The notes under the pieces: generated by a model
What the model was told of the DNA's origin: nothing
Seen by the model: only the letters and a program-made list of their open reading frames with translations
The model's database searches: none
Origin: Flavobacteriales bacterium
GTDB lineage: Bacteria; Bacteroidota; Bacteroidia; Flavobacteriales_F; PHOS-HE28
Reading direction: 5' to 3'
DNA length: 47,488 bases
Assembly (NCBI GenBank): GCA_016788635.1
Contig: JAEUSU010000034.1
Location: 1 to 47,488 of the forward strand
Position numbers and translations under genes: made by a program
In this document: positions 9,051-20,805 of the stretch, in pieces
Position numbering within the stretch: position 1 is the first letter of the stretch
Layout: each line of letters starts with the position of its first letter

Positions 9051-9578
9051 TCAGTCGCGGCCCGGCGCAGGGCTCCAATGGCGCGGCAGCAGCAGGGAGT
9101 CGGCCTGCAGCGCGAAGCGGCGGTAGGCCTCGGGCATCTGGTAGCGCCCGGTCACCTGCTTGTCCCTGCCATCCGCCACCACACGGATGATGGTACGCGG
9201 CAGATCGGTCACCGGGCCATCGTAGCTGTCCTTCAACCCGAAGAAGCCGATGCTGTCGGCGTGGTCCAGCAGCGTGCGCATTTCTGCAGGGGAGACCCGG
9301 CCCGTGTGTGGCCCCTGGATGGCGGTGTGCTGCCGCGCGTCATAGGTGGCGAAGCCGCTGCGGTACACGCGGAGCAGGTAGGTAGGGCAGGGGCCGAAGC
9401 AGGGCGTGCGCTCCAGGGAGAAGAAGAGGGAGTCCGCTTCCGCCGCACCGCCGTAGCGGGTGTGGCCCACCGGGGCGGAGCGTGTGCCGGTGCAGGCCGC
9501 CAGGGCCGCCGCGCACCACAGGATGCCGCTTACCAGCAGCGGGCCGGTATCGTGCAGGCAGGGACGGATGAAACGCAT
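9051..9578 (-). CDS. DUF6438-type lipoprotein
   Basis: 175 residues. The N-terminus has a hydrophobic stretch ending in LAAC (Cys29), a canonical lipobox, so the mature protein is probably lipid-anchored. The domain opens with FSLERTPCFGPCPTYLL; the C-x3-C core (CFGPC) and the following strand RVYRSGFATYDA are typical of DUF6438. Function unknown. It is separate from the S46 gene, with 99 bp between this stop and that start, on the same strand. A CACCTTTG element lies 13 bp upstream (9592-9599). Confidence 0.75.
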   Translation of the reverse strand: MRFIRPCLHDTGPLLVSGILWCAAALAACTGTRSAPVGHTRYGGAAEADSLFFSLERTPCFGPCPTYLLRVYRSGFATYDARQHTAIQGPHTGRVSPAEMRTLLDHADSIGFFGLKDSYDGPVTDLPRTIIRVVADGRDKQVTGRYQMPEAYRRFALQADSLLLPRHWSPAPGRD

Positions 9579-9620
9579 GGCGGGTGCGGTGCAAAGGTGG
9601 GCATCGGCCGGTGGGCCGGG

Positions 9621-11024
9621 CTATTCCACCACCAGCTTCTGCATGCCGAGGTGTTCCCCGTCCATGAGCTGTACGACATACACGCCGGGCGCTTGGATGC
9701 GCAGTTCAGTGAGGGATGCCGTGAGCGATGCCGCCTGCACCACCTGCCCCAGGCTGTTCAGCACGCGCAGGGTGGTGCGCTGTGCGTGTGCAGCGTCCAT
9801 CCGCACCTGCACCGTGCCGGTGGATGGGTTGGGGAAAACGGAGAAGGCGATGCCCTGCGCCTCGTGCACGCCGGTGGCCAGCCCGGCCTCGACCAGGTCG
9901 CCACGCGGGGTGTAGCCATCGGTGCCGTTGAAGAAGCTGTGCAGCGTGAACACGGTGTTGTTGGCCGGATCGAAGCTGAAGATGGTGCCGTGGAGGTTCA
10001 GGCCGCCCGTGTTGGTCATGCCGTAGTACTGCCCATCGCTGCCGCGCAGCAAACTGCTGAACAAGGCGCCCCCATTGAGCAGGGTGAAGGCGAAGGACTC
10101 GGTGAAGGCACCCGTGGAGGGCACGTAGCGGTAGATGAGGCCGGAGCTGCCGCTGCCACCCAGGGTGACGGTGCCGATCAGCCGATCGTTCGCTTCCTTC
10201 AATGGGCCGTTCCACGGCGTTTGCCCGTTCGGCCCGGTGAAGTCGAACAACTTCTCGAAGGTGAGCGTGCCGGGATTGTAACGGTAGAAGATGCCCTTGT
10301 TGGCGCTGCCGCCATCCCAGGTGGTGCCGTAGAGCCAGCCATCACCGGCATCGCAGAGCACGCCGTAGGGCGTCTTCCCATGGGCGCTGCCATCGAAGTC
10401 GTGCAACTTGGTGAAGACGCTGGTGGCGGGATCGAAGCGGAACAGCGTGCCCGCGTTGAAGGCGCCCCCCTGCGAGGCCACGCCGAACATCAGCCCATCC
10501 GCGCGCTGCATCAAGCGGTCCTCGATGGCGCCGCCATCGGTGGCCTGCGTCAGGTTGTACAGCACGGTGTAGGTGTCGGTGGCGGGGTCCACCCGGTAGA
10601 TGCTGCCGCCGCTGCCGCCCGCGAAGCCGGCGCCGTAGAGCATGCCGTCGCTCGCTTCCATCATGCCGCTCCAGCCGTAACCGCCGTTGCTCATGTTGAA
10701 GTCCACCAACTTGGTGAAGGTCTCTGGGACGGGATCGAAGCAGAAGAGCGTACCCGCCGCGATGGGCGCTCCCGCCCCGCCCAGGTTGGTGGTGCCGTAG
10801 AGCTTGCCGTTGGAGGCGCGGCACAGCGTGCCCTCGGCGCCCCAGCCGTCCAGCTCATCAAAGTGGTGCACCACGGTGAAGTCCGTGCCATCGGCATCCA
10901 ATCGAAAGAGTGTGCCCTTGTTGTAGGTGCCGCCGGAAGGCGTGAGGCCCCAGAGGCGCGGGGTTTGCGCGTGCAGGTGGAAGGCCAGGAGGACGAGCAG
11001 AAGAGAGAGGAAGGGGCGGGGCAT
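9621..11024 (-). CDS. GloVer-repeat secreted protein with T9SS sorting domain
   Basis: 467 residues. Signal peptide (MPRPFLSLLLVLLAFHLHAQ), then seven copies of a ~50-residue module centred on a G-T-(x)-G-G ... G-T-(L/I)-(F/Y)-R-(F/Y/V)-(D/N)-P pattern: LWGLTPSGG, LYGTTNLGG, LYGAGFAGG, MFGVASQGG, LYGTTWDGG, LIGTVTLGG and YYGMTNTGG. This is the choice-of-anchor GloVer tandem-repeat family. Seven repeats could close into a propeller. The last ~75 residues (FPNPSTGTVQVRM to QKLVVE) form a type A T9SS sorting signal, so the protein should be surface-attached or released. Ligand unknown. Confidence 0.85.
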   Translation of the reverse strand: MPRPFLSLLLVLLAFHLHAQTPRLWGLTPSGGTYNKGTLFRLDADGTDFTVVHHFDELDGWGAEGTLCRASNGKLYGTTNLGGAGAPIAAGTLFCFDPVPETFTKLVDFNMSNGGYGWSGMMEASDGMLYGAGFAGGSGGSIYRVDPATDTYTVLYNLTQATDGGAIEDRLMQRADGLMFGVASQGGAFNAGTLFRFDPATSVFTKLHDFDGSAHGKTPYGVLCDAGDGWLYGTTWDGGSANKGIFYRYNPGTLTFEKLFDFTGPNGQTPWNGPLKEANDRLIGTVTLGGSGSSGLIYRYVPSTGAFTESFAFTLLNGGALFSSLLRGSDGQYYGMTNTGGLNLHGTIFSFDPANNTVFTLHSFFNGTDGYTPRGDLVEAGLATGVHEAQGIAFSVFPNPSTGTVQVRMDAAHAQRTTLRVLNSLGQVVQAASLTASLTELRIQAPGVYVVQLMDGEHLGMQKLVVE

Positions 11025-11042
11025 GGGGGAAAGGGTGGGAGG

Positions 11043-11050
11043 TAAATGTA
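11043..11050 (-). promoter_or_regulatory. -7-like element of the GloVer gene (TACATTTA)
   Basis: TACATTTA on the - strand, 18 bp before the start codon; it matches TAnnTTTR. It is embedded in a G-rich stretch that otherwise has little AT content. Confidence 0.4.
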
Positions 11051-11137
11051 GGGGTGGGGGTGGGGTGGGGGGATGGGCGGTGGTGGAACGCCAAATGCGC
11101 CAGCCGTAGCCTTAAGGTGGCTCACTTATCAACTGGT

Positions 11138-11169
11138 TTTGCAGGTGTAATGGTCACGGGGTACATTGT
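11138..11169 (+). promoter_or_regulatory. Candidate promoter of the cas operon (TTTG-N20-TACATTGT)
   Basis: TTTG at 11138-11141 and TACATTGT at 11162-11169 are separated by 20 bp, the arrangement of Bacteroidota -33/-7 promoters (TTTG, TAnnTTTG, one mismatch here). They lie 31 bp upstream of the cas3 ATG in an interval noticeably richer in A/T than the flanking genes. Confidence 0.55.
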
Positions 11170-11200
11170 TCGCGAGCCATTGTTGTAAAACCCGTCGATC

Positions 11201-13633
11201 ATGGAATACGCATCCTTCTTTAAGCAGGCGACGGGAAACAATCCCTACCGATACCAAGCCGCCCTGGCCAGCGGGGATGCGGGCCATGCCTGTACTTCCC
11301 ACCTCATCGACATCCCCACCGGCCTGGGCAAGACCGCCGCCGTGGTGCTGGCCTGGCTGTGGAACCGCGTGGCCATGCAGCGCAACGACTGGCCAAGAAG
11401 ATTGGTGTACTGCCTGCCTATGCGTACGCTGGTGGAGCAGACCGAAGGCGAGGTGAGGAGGTGGATCGAGAATCTGCTGAAGGATACCACGGGGCTTTCG
11501 GAAGAAGCAGTTGCCGGCCTCAAATGGCTGCGCGATCGCTCGCCCATCATCCTCATGGGTGGTGAGGATCTGGATGGCCCACGCAAGGAATGGGACCTCT
11601 ACCCCGAGAAGCCCGCCATCCTCATCGGCACGCAGGACATGCTGCTGAGCCGCGCCCTCAACCGCGGCTACGCCATGAGCCGCTACCGCTGGCCCATGCA
11701 CTTCGCCCTGCTCAACAACGACTGTCTGTGGGTGATGGACGAGACGCAGTTGATGGGCGTGGGCGTGGAAACGAGCGCACAACTGGACGGCTTCCGCCAC
11801 AAGCAGGACATGCCCACCATGGGATCCTGCCCCACATGGTGGATGAGCGCCACGCTCGCCGGTGAACGCCTGATCACCGTGGACCATCAGCCGCCGGTAA
11901 CGGGCTGGCCGGTGATCCGACTGAGCGATGCGGAGCGCAGCAACACCGAGGGGCGGCCTTTCAAATTGATCAATGCGCCCAAGCAGGTCTTCAAGGCTCC
12001 CTTCACGTTGGACAAGGCGAACAGCAAGAAGGGATATGCCGAAACGTTCTCGGCGTTCATCAAGGAGAAGCATGTTCAAGGCACTCTCACCTTGGTGGTC
12101 GTCAACCGCGTCTCTCGCGCACAGGAGATATACAGGGCCTTGGCCGACAGCAAGGGCAAAGGCAGGCCACCGCTGTACGATCCTGCCCGCGTGGGCTTGA
12201 TCCATGCGCGGTTCAGGGCCGGCGACCGCAGCAAAGGCGAACAGCTCATGCAAGGTGACGGGGACCGCATCATCATCGCCACGCAGGCCGTGGAAGCCGG
12301 TGTGGACGTATCCGCGCGGCTGCTCATCACGGAATTGGCGCAGTGGTCCTCGTTGGTCCAGCGCTTCGGCCGGTGCAACCGCAGGGCGGAATACACCGAT
12401 GCAGAGATCCATTGGGTGGATATCGTGTGCGAAGACGAGAAGGACGAGTTGGCACGGCCCTATGAGGCCAAGGAACTCGAAGAAGCAAGAAGGGCCATTG
12501 CCTCGTTGGAGAATGCCGCGCCGATCAAGCTGTCCGAAGTGAAGGTGCCGGAACGCAAGGTCATCCGCCCGGTGATCCGCCGCCGCGAACTCACTGACCT
12601 GTTCGATACCACGCCCGACCTCTGCGGGCAGGATACCGACATCTCCCGCTACATCCGCGATGGCAATGATTCCGATGTGCAGTTCTTCTGGCGCACCGTG
12701 GTGAGCGAGATGCCTTCCCCGGAAGAGCCGTTGCCCGCGCGTGATGAACTGTGCCGCGCATCCATCGGAGCCGCTGCCAGCTTCCTAAAGAAAGCCAAGC
12801 GCGTGTGGCGCTGGAACCACGTGGAGAAACGATGGGCGGAAGCGGACAAAGCCATGCCCGGCGCCATCTATCTGGTGGATGTCAATACCGGCGGGTATTC
12901 GGATACGCTGGGTTGGACAGGCGATGCCAAGGACAAGCCCACGCCGATCGCGCATCCCGGGCTGTCCACGCATGAGGCGAACGAGGACGACAAAGGCACC
13001 TTCGTCAGGGAATGGGAAACGCTCATCGGGCACACGGGAAAAGTGGTGGACGAGACGACCATTCTGCTGGCGGCAACGGGCATCAACGGACAGGTGGGCG
13101 CCGCCCTCACCAACGCCGCTTGGTGGCACGACGTGGGCAAGCTCCACACCGCGTTCATGGCCATGATGCGGGAGAATGGCGAAGAGAAGCCTGGCGGGCC
13201 GTGGGCCAAATCGCCGCACAACACCCGGCAGAAGGAACGGCCCGGCTTCCGGCATGAACTGGCTTCGGCCATCGCTTGGCTGCTGGCCGCGCCAAGCGAT
13301 GCCGCCGAACGCGACCTCACCGCCTACCTCATCGCCGCGCACCATGGCAAAGTTCGCCTCTCCATCCGCTCATGGCCCAACGAGAAGGAGGCCGATAATG
13401 GCAAGCTGTTCGCGCGTGGGGTATGGAGTGGTGATGAACTGCCCGCCATCACCATCGGGTCTCGCGATCTTCCAAGGATCACGCTCGATCTCTCCTTCAT
13501 GCGCATGGGCGAAGGACCGCACGGCCCCTCATGGCTGGCCCGCACCACGGCGCTGCGCGACCGTTTGGGGCCGTACAGCCTTGCCTATCTCGAAACCCTG
13601 CTCCGCGCCGCCGATGCGCGGGCATCCAAATAA
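11201..13633 (+). CDS. cas3: Type I-G (I-U) Cas3 helicase-nuclease with C-terminal HD domain
   Basis: 810 residues. The SF2 helicase comes first: Walker A PTGLGKT (39-45), DETQ as the DEAH-box equivalent (180-183), SATL (216-219), motif V around IIIATQAVEAGVDVSA (~357-372) and motif VI QRFGRCNRR (~387-395). The HD nuclease is at the C-terminus: H611, the H643-D644 pair in WWHDVGK, H685 in GFRHEL, and the HH pair at 714-715. This reversed order (helicase then HD) is a mark of type I-G/I-U Cas3; in most other type I systems the HD domain is N-terminal. Cas3 is recruited to the target-bound complex, unwinds the DNA and degrades it. All key residues are present, so it is probably active. It is the first gene of the operon, 10 bp ahead of csx17. 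Confidence 0.95.
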   Translation: MEYASFFKQATGNNPYRYQAALASGDAGHACTSHLIDIPTGLGKTAAVVLAWLWNRVAMQRNDWPRRLVYCLPMRTLVEQTEGEVRRWIENLLKDTTGLSEEAVAGLKWLRDRSPIILMGGEDLDGPRKEWDLYPEKPAILIGTQDMLLSRALNRGYAMSRYRWPMHFALLNNDCLWVMDETQLMGVGVETSAQLDGFRHKQDMPTMGSCPTWWMSATLAGERLITVDHQPPVTGWPVIRLSDAERSNTEGRPFKLINAPKQVFKAPFTLDKANSKKGYAETFSAFIKEKHVQGTLTLVVVNRVSRAQEIYRALADSKGKGRPPLYDPARVGLIHARFRAGDRSKGEQLMQGDGDRIIIATQAVEAGVDVSARLLITELAQWSSLVQRFGRCNRRAEYTDAEIHWVDIVCEDEKDELARPYEAKELEEARRAIASLENAAPIKLSEVKVPERKVIRPVIRRRELTDLFDTTPDLCGQDTDISRYIRDGNDSDVQFFWRTVVSEMPSPEEPLPARDELCRASIGAAASFLKKAKRVWRWNHVEKRWAEADKAMPGAIYLVDVNTGGYSDTLGWTGDAKDKPTPIAHPGLSTHEANEDDKGTFVREWETLIGHTGKVVDETTILLAATGINGQVGAALTNAAWWHDVGKLHTAFMAMMRENGEEKPGGPWAKSPHNTRQKERPGFRHELASAIAWLLAAPSDAAERDLTAYLIAAHHGKVRLSIRSWPNEKEADNGKLFARGVWSGDELPAITIGSRDLPRITLDLSFMRMGEGPHGPSWLARTTALRDRLGPYSLAYLETLLRAADARASK

Positions 13634-13643
13634 CGCTTAAGCC

Positions 13644-16924
<3,281 letters not shown>

Positions 16925-16927
16925 GCC

Positions 16928-18496
16928 ATGACCATCCTCGAACTCACCTTTCCGACCGGACGCTACCACGCCACCCCTTGGGGTAGGCATGTGAACGAGG
17001 GCCTGGTGGAGTGGCCGCCATCACCGTGGCGCATCCTGCGGGCCTTGGTGGCCACGTGGTACCTGAAAGCGCAAGAGGAGATCGAAGCATCCACCATGCA
17101 GGAGCTGGTGGCCGCCTTGGCAAAGGAGGAGCCGATCTTCCACCTGCCCTGGGCCGCCGCCTCGCATACCCGCCACTACATGCCGGTGATCGAAGGCAGC
17201 ACCGAGAAGAACGCCAAGATCTTCGACGCCTTCGTGCAGGCGCCGCCAGACAAGCAGGTGCTGGTCGTATGGTCGTGCGCGTTGTCTGATGCGCAGCGCG
17301 AAGCATTGCGCTTGTTGGCAGTACGCATGGGCTATCTGGGCCGTGCGGAAAGCCTGGTCATGGGCCGTGTCCTCGATGCCCTGCCCGAGCATGACGAGCG
17401 CACGCATTGGATCGCCGCCCCCATGGTGGAAGGCGAGTTGATACGGGACCGCTGGCAGGTGGTGCGTACGCTGTGTGCCATGCCGGACGACCAATACAAG
17501 ACGTGGTGCCTGGAATACCTCGGCCCACAGGAACAGACCAAGGCCGGAAAGAAGGGATCGAAGAAGAAGCCGCTGCTGCCGGAAGCACTGTTCGGAGCGT
17601 TGCATGCCGACACCGCCGATCTGCAAAAAGCCGGTTGGAACCTTCCGCCCGGCGCACGGTTCGTGGACTATACGCGACCAGAGAACGCCTTCACACCAAG
17701 ATCGGTGAGACGCCGTACGCAGAATGCGGCCCTGCCCACCATGGCCCGCTACTCCGTGGTGAGCAACGTGGCCCCGCGCATCACGCAGGCGGTATCCGTG
17801 GCTGACCGCGTACACAAATCGCTTTGCAAATGGAGCGACCAAGGCCAAGGCCCCGCGCCGGTGTTCACCGGCAAGGAGCCGGACATGACGCCGCGCCTGG
17901 ACCACGCGCATGCCTACATATTCTGCGAAGCGAACGGACCTGGCGATGCCATCACGCACATCACCATCCAGGCGCCTATGGGCTTTGACGAGCGGGCCGT
18001 TTACGCCTTGCGCCGCCTGAACAAGGTCTGGGGGCATGGTGGACACGATGTGCGCCTGGTGCTCCATGCCATTGGCCAACCGGGTGCGTTCACCCAATGC
18101 CAGCTCCTTGGCACCGCGCGCGTCTGGCGCAGCCTCACGCCCTTTGTCAGCACCCGCCACGCCAAGTCCTTTCGTGACGGCCGGCCCAAGATCGACCCCG
18201 TCAACGGATGGCCCATCGGTTCGCCAGGTCACGACCTGCTGCGGCTGCTTGAACTTGATCCACGCTTCAAGGGCGCAATTATCCGCCAGTGTAGCAGCCG
18301 GGAGCGGCCTTTCGTTTTCGGCACGAAACGTCTCGCCACCCTGGAGTTCCAAACCACGCGGACAGGTGGCATAGGAAGGCGAGGCAACCAAGTGGGTGCG
18401 GCGTTCGAGGTCACGTTCCCGGCACCTGTGCGCGGCCCCATCGCCCTGGGCTACTCCGCCCACTTCGGCCTTGGCCTCTTCGCACCCGTTCGCTGA
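16928..18496 (+). CDS. csb2: Csb2 (GSU0054 family), fused Cas5-Cas6 protein
   Basis: 522 residues. The N-terminus (LELTFPTGRYHATPWGRHV, EWPPSPWRILRAL) is the Csb2/GSU0054 signature. The C-terminus ends in a glycine-rich RAMP loop (IALGYSAHFGLGLF, about residues 503-517). In type I-G this protein joins a Cas5-like part, which caps the crRNA 5' end, with a Cas6-like part that cuts pre-crRNA at the repeat hairpin; no separate cas6 gene is present. Several histidines in the C-terminal half could be catalytic, but I cannot pick the active one. It closes the interference part of the operon; a 95-bp gap follows. Confidence 0.93.
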   Translation: MTILELTFPTGRYHATPWGRHVNEGLVEWPPSPWRILRALVATWYLKAQEEIEASTMQELVAALAKEEPIFHLPWAAASHTRHYMPVIEGSTEKNAKIFDAFVQAPPDKQVLVVWSCALSDAQREALRLLAVRMGYLGRAESLVMGRVLDALPEHDERTHWIAAPMVEGELIRDRWQVVRTLCAMPDDQYKTWCLEYLGPQEQTKAGKKGSKKKPLLPEALFGALHADTADLQKAGWNLPPGARFVDYTRPENAFTPRSVRRRTQNAALPTMARYSVVSNVAPRITQAVSVADRVHKSLCKWSDQGQGPAPVFTGKEPDMTPRLDHAHAYIFCEANGPGDAITHITIQAPMGFDERAVYALRRLNKVWGHGGHDVRLVLHAIGQPGAFTQCQLLGTARVWRSLTPFVSTRHAKSFRDGRPKIDPVNGWPIGSPGHDLLRLLELDPRFKGAIIRQCSSRERPFVFGTKRLATLEFQTTRTGGIGRRGNQVGAAFEVTFPAPVRGPIALGYSAHFGLGLFAPVR

Positions 18497-18505
18497 GGGC
18501 CGGGC

Positions 18506-18537
18506 TTGACCCGCACCGCCTTTCCTTCTTAACTTCC
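18506..18537 (+). promoter_or_regulatory. Candidate internal promoter for cas4-cas1 and cas2
   Basis: In the only sizeable gap of the cas operon (18497-18591), TTG (18506-18508) and TAACTTCC (18530-18537) are spaced by 21 bp, close to the arrangement seen before cas3. The -7 match is weaker (TTCC for TTTG). It may let the adaptation genes be expressed separately. Confidence 0.35.
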
Positions 18538-18591
18538 TGTTCCCAGCGCCGGGCCTGCCGAGCCAGCGCATCGGGGCTTACCACCCTGGCC

Positions 18592-20292
18592 ATGGAACAC
18601 CTGTCCCCTTCCGAACGACCCGAGGGTATGGCCAGCTTCCCCGAGCTGCTGCCCGCCCGCATGGTCAACGAGCACGTCTATTGCCCGCGCCTCAGCTACC
18701 TCATGTGGGTGCAAGGTGAGTGGGCCGCCAACGCCGACACCGCCGAAGGCACCCACGCCCACCGCCGTGTGGACCGACGTAAGGGCAAACTGCCCAAATC
18801 AGAAGATGTGGAGGACGACACTCGCATCCACGCACGCAGCATCACCCTCAGCAGCGAACGCCTGGGCCTCATCGCCAAGCTGGACCTGGTGGAGGGCGAC
18901 GATGGTGCGGTCACCCCCGTGGACTACAAGCGCGGCAAACGGCCCCACGTAGAGGGCGGCGCGTGGGAACCCGAGCGCGTGCAGCTGGCCCTGCAGGTGC
19001 TGCTGCTGCGCGAGCATGGCTACACCTGTATGGGTGGCATCATCTACTTCGTGGCCAGCAAGGAGCGCGTGCCCGTGCCGGTGGACGAGGACCTGGAGCG
19101 CGCCGCCTTGAAGGCCCTGGCCGATATGCGCGCCATGGGTGCCAGCGGTGCCATGCCCCCGCCCCTGGTGGACAGTCCCAAGTGCCCGCGCTGTTCGCTG
19201 GTGGGCATCTGCCTGCCCGATGAACTCAACTTCTCCAAGGAGCGCGTCGCCGAGCCCCGTCCGCTCGCCATCAAGCGGAGCGAGGCGCTGCCGCTCTACG
19301 TGCAGGCCCAGCGGGGCAAGGTGAGCAAGAAGGACGAGACCCTGGTGATAGAGCCCGAGGAAGGAGAGAAGGTGGTGGTGCGGCTGGCCGATGTGAGCGG
19401 ACTGGTGATCATGGGCAACGTGTACGTCACCACGCCCACGCTGCACGAGCTCATGGCGCGCGGCATCCCCATCAGCTGGCACGGTTACGGCGGCTGGTTC
19501 ATGGGCCACAGCAGCGGCACCGGCCACAAGAACGTGGAGCTGCGCACCGCCCAGTACCAGGCCAGCTTCGATGCCGGCTGGTGCCTGCGCAACGCACAGG
19601 GCCTGGTGGCGGCCAAGATCGCCAACCAGCGCACCCTGCTCCGCCGCAATTGGAAGGACGACGGCATGCCGGAGGAACTGGCCAGCGAGTTCAAGCAATT
19701 GATGGCCAAGTGCGGCCGCACCGAAAGCCTGGGCGAACTGCTGGGCATCGAGGGCACCGCCGCCGCACGCTACTTCCAGCACTTCGCCCGCATGTTCTCC
19801 AGTGACGACCAGGGCGTGACCCGCTTCGACATCAACGGCCGCAACCGCCGCCCGCCCACGGACCCGGTGAACGCCCTGCTCAGCTTCGGCTATGCCATGC
19901 TCACGCGCACCGTGCACCAAACGCTCAGCCACGTCGGCTTCGATCCCTACCGGGGCTTCTACCACCAGCCACGGTATGGCCGGCCCGCGTTGGCCCTGGA
20001 CCTCATGGAGCCCTTCCGCCCCTTGATCGTAGACAGCGCCGTGATACAGGTGATCAACAACGGCGAAGTGGCACCGAACGACTTCGTGCGCGCGGGACCT
20101 GCGGTGAACCTCAACGACCGCGGCAGGAAGGCCTTCATCGCGGCCTTCGAGCGACGCCTGATGCACGAGGTGACCCACCCGGTGTTCGGCTACCAGGCCA
20201 GCTACCGCGCCGTGCTGGAGCTGCAGGCGCGGCTTTTGGGCCGCCATTTGCTCGGCGAGATCGACGAGTGCCCCCAATTCGTGACGCGATGA
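18592..20292 (+). CDS. cas4-cas1: Cas4-Cas1 fusion protein
   Basis: 566 residues. The N-terminal ~215 residues are Cas4: iron-sulfur ligands C31 (VYCPRLSYL) and C198, C201, C207 (CPRCSLVGIC), and RecB-type nuclease residues D98 (LDLVEG) and D111/K113 (PVDYKRGK). From ~225 the protein is Cas1: E388 (GIEGTAAARYF), H458 (GFYHQPRYG) and D470/E473 (LDLMEPFRP) supply the metal site. Cas1 integrates prespacers; Cas4 trims them and selects PAM-adjacent ends. Such fusions are known in type I-G, with Geobacter sulfurreducens as the studied example. All catalytic positions are present. The stop overlaps the cas2 start in ATGA (20289-20292). Confidence 0.95.
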   Translation: MEHLSPSERPEGMASFPELLPARMVNEHVYCPRLSYLMWVQGEWAANADTAEGTHAHRRVDRRKGKLPKSEDVEDDTRIHARSITLSSERLGLIAKLDLVEGDDGAVTPVDYKRGKRPHVEGGAWEPERVQLALQVLLLREHGYTCMGGIIYFVASKERVPVPVDEDLERAALKALADMRAMGASGAMPPPLVDSPKCPRCSLVGICLPDELNFSKERVAEPRPLAIKRSEALPLYVQAQRGKVSKKDETLVIEPEEGEKVVVRLADVSGLVIMGNVYVTTPTLHELMARGIPISWHGYGGWFMGHSSGTGHKNVELRTAQYQASFDAGWCLRNAQGLVAAKIANQRTLLRRNWKDDGMPEELASEFKQLMAKCGRTESLGELLGIEGTAAARYFQHFARMFSSDDQGVTRFDINGRNRRPPTDPVNALLSFGYAMLTRTVHQTLSHVGFDPYRGFYHQPRYGRPALALDLMEPFRPLIVDSAVIQVINNGEVAPNDFVRAGPAVNLNDRGRKAFIAAFERRLMHEVTHPVFGYQASYRAVLELQARLLGRHLLGEIDECPQFVTR

Positions 20293-20585
20293 ATACCGAT
20301 GAACACCTGTACATGATCCTGTACGACGTGCGCCACCCCAAGCGCTGGCGCAGGCTCTACAAACTGATGCAGGGCCAGGGCGAATGGGTGCAACTGAGCG
20401 TGTTCCAATGCCTGATCAGCCCCATGCGCAAGGCCCAGTTGCTCGGCCGCATCGAAGAGGTGATCGATCAGCTGGAGGACCATGTGCTGCTGATGGACCT
20501 CGGCCCGGCCTCGCGCGAGCGGCCCAGCGTGCTAAGTTTGGGCAAGCCCTTCCAGGCGGTGAAGCGGCAGGTGACGATCATATGA
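20289..20585 (+). CDS. cas2: CRISPR adaptation protein Cas2
   Basis: 98 residues starting at the ATG that overlaps the cas4-cas1 stop by 4 bp; an ATG 21 bp upstream would extend into the fusion gene and is unlikely. A ferredoxin-fold Cas2 is recognised from YMILYDVRHPKRWRRL at the N-terminus, EWVQLSVFQC and VLLMDLG. It dimerises and bridges Cas1 dimers during spacer integration. It is the last gene before the leader. Confidence 0.95.
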   Translation: MNTDEHLYMILYDVRHPKRWRRLYKLMQGQGEWVQLSVFQCLISPMRKAQLLGRIEEVIDQLEDHVLLMDLGPASRERPSVLSLGKPFQAVKRQVTII

Positions 20586-20805
20586 GGCCGGTTCGCGTTG
20601 CTGCCGTTCAGCCAAACGAGCGCTGGGGTGCTGTCGGTCTTCACCACCACCGCTCGCGAGAAGGCCAGTTCCTTGACATCCTGTTACTTTCGGCGCCAAC
20701 CAGTGTGCTATTTCCTGTCTTTCGTTCTTTTCATCCGGCCCTTATCGTGCAGCTCTCGCAGAAGACCTCGCCGTTGCGCATGCAGCGCGGCTTTCCGCGA
20801 GGGCT
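20586..20805 (+). promoter_or_regulatory. CRISPR leader region
   Basis: This 220-bp non-coding interval lies between cas2 and the first repeat. Its second half is T-rich relative to the region (about 20680-20755). A TTGACA hexamer is at 20673-20678, but I find no convincing partner -10 or -7 box. A 5-bp hairpin with CTTT loop (20786-20799) sits 6 bp before the first repeat and could mark the integration-proximal leader end. Leader assignment rests on repeat orientation and on the variant repeat lying near the far end. Confidence 0.6.

Noticed and set aside
20673..20701. TTGACA in the leader as a sigma70 -35 box
   Set aside because: No -10-like hexamer at 16-18 bp, and the phylum usually uses TTTG/TAnnTTTG promoters.
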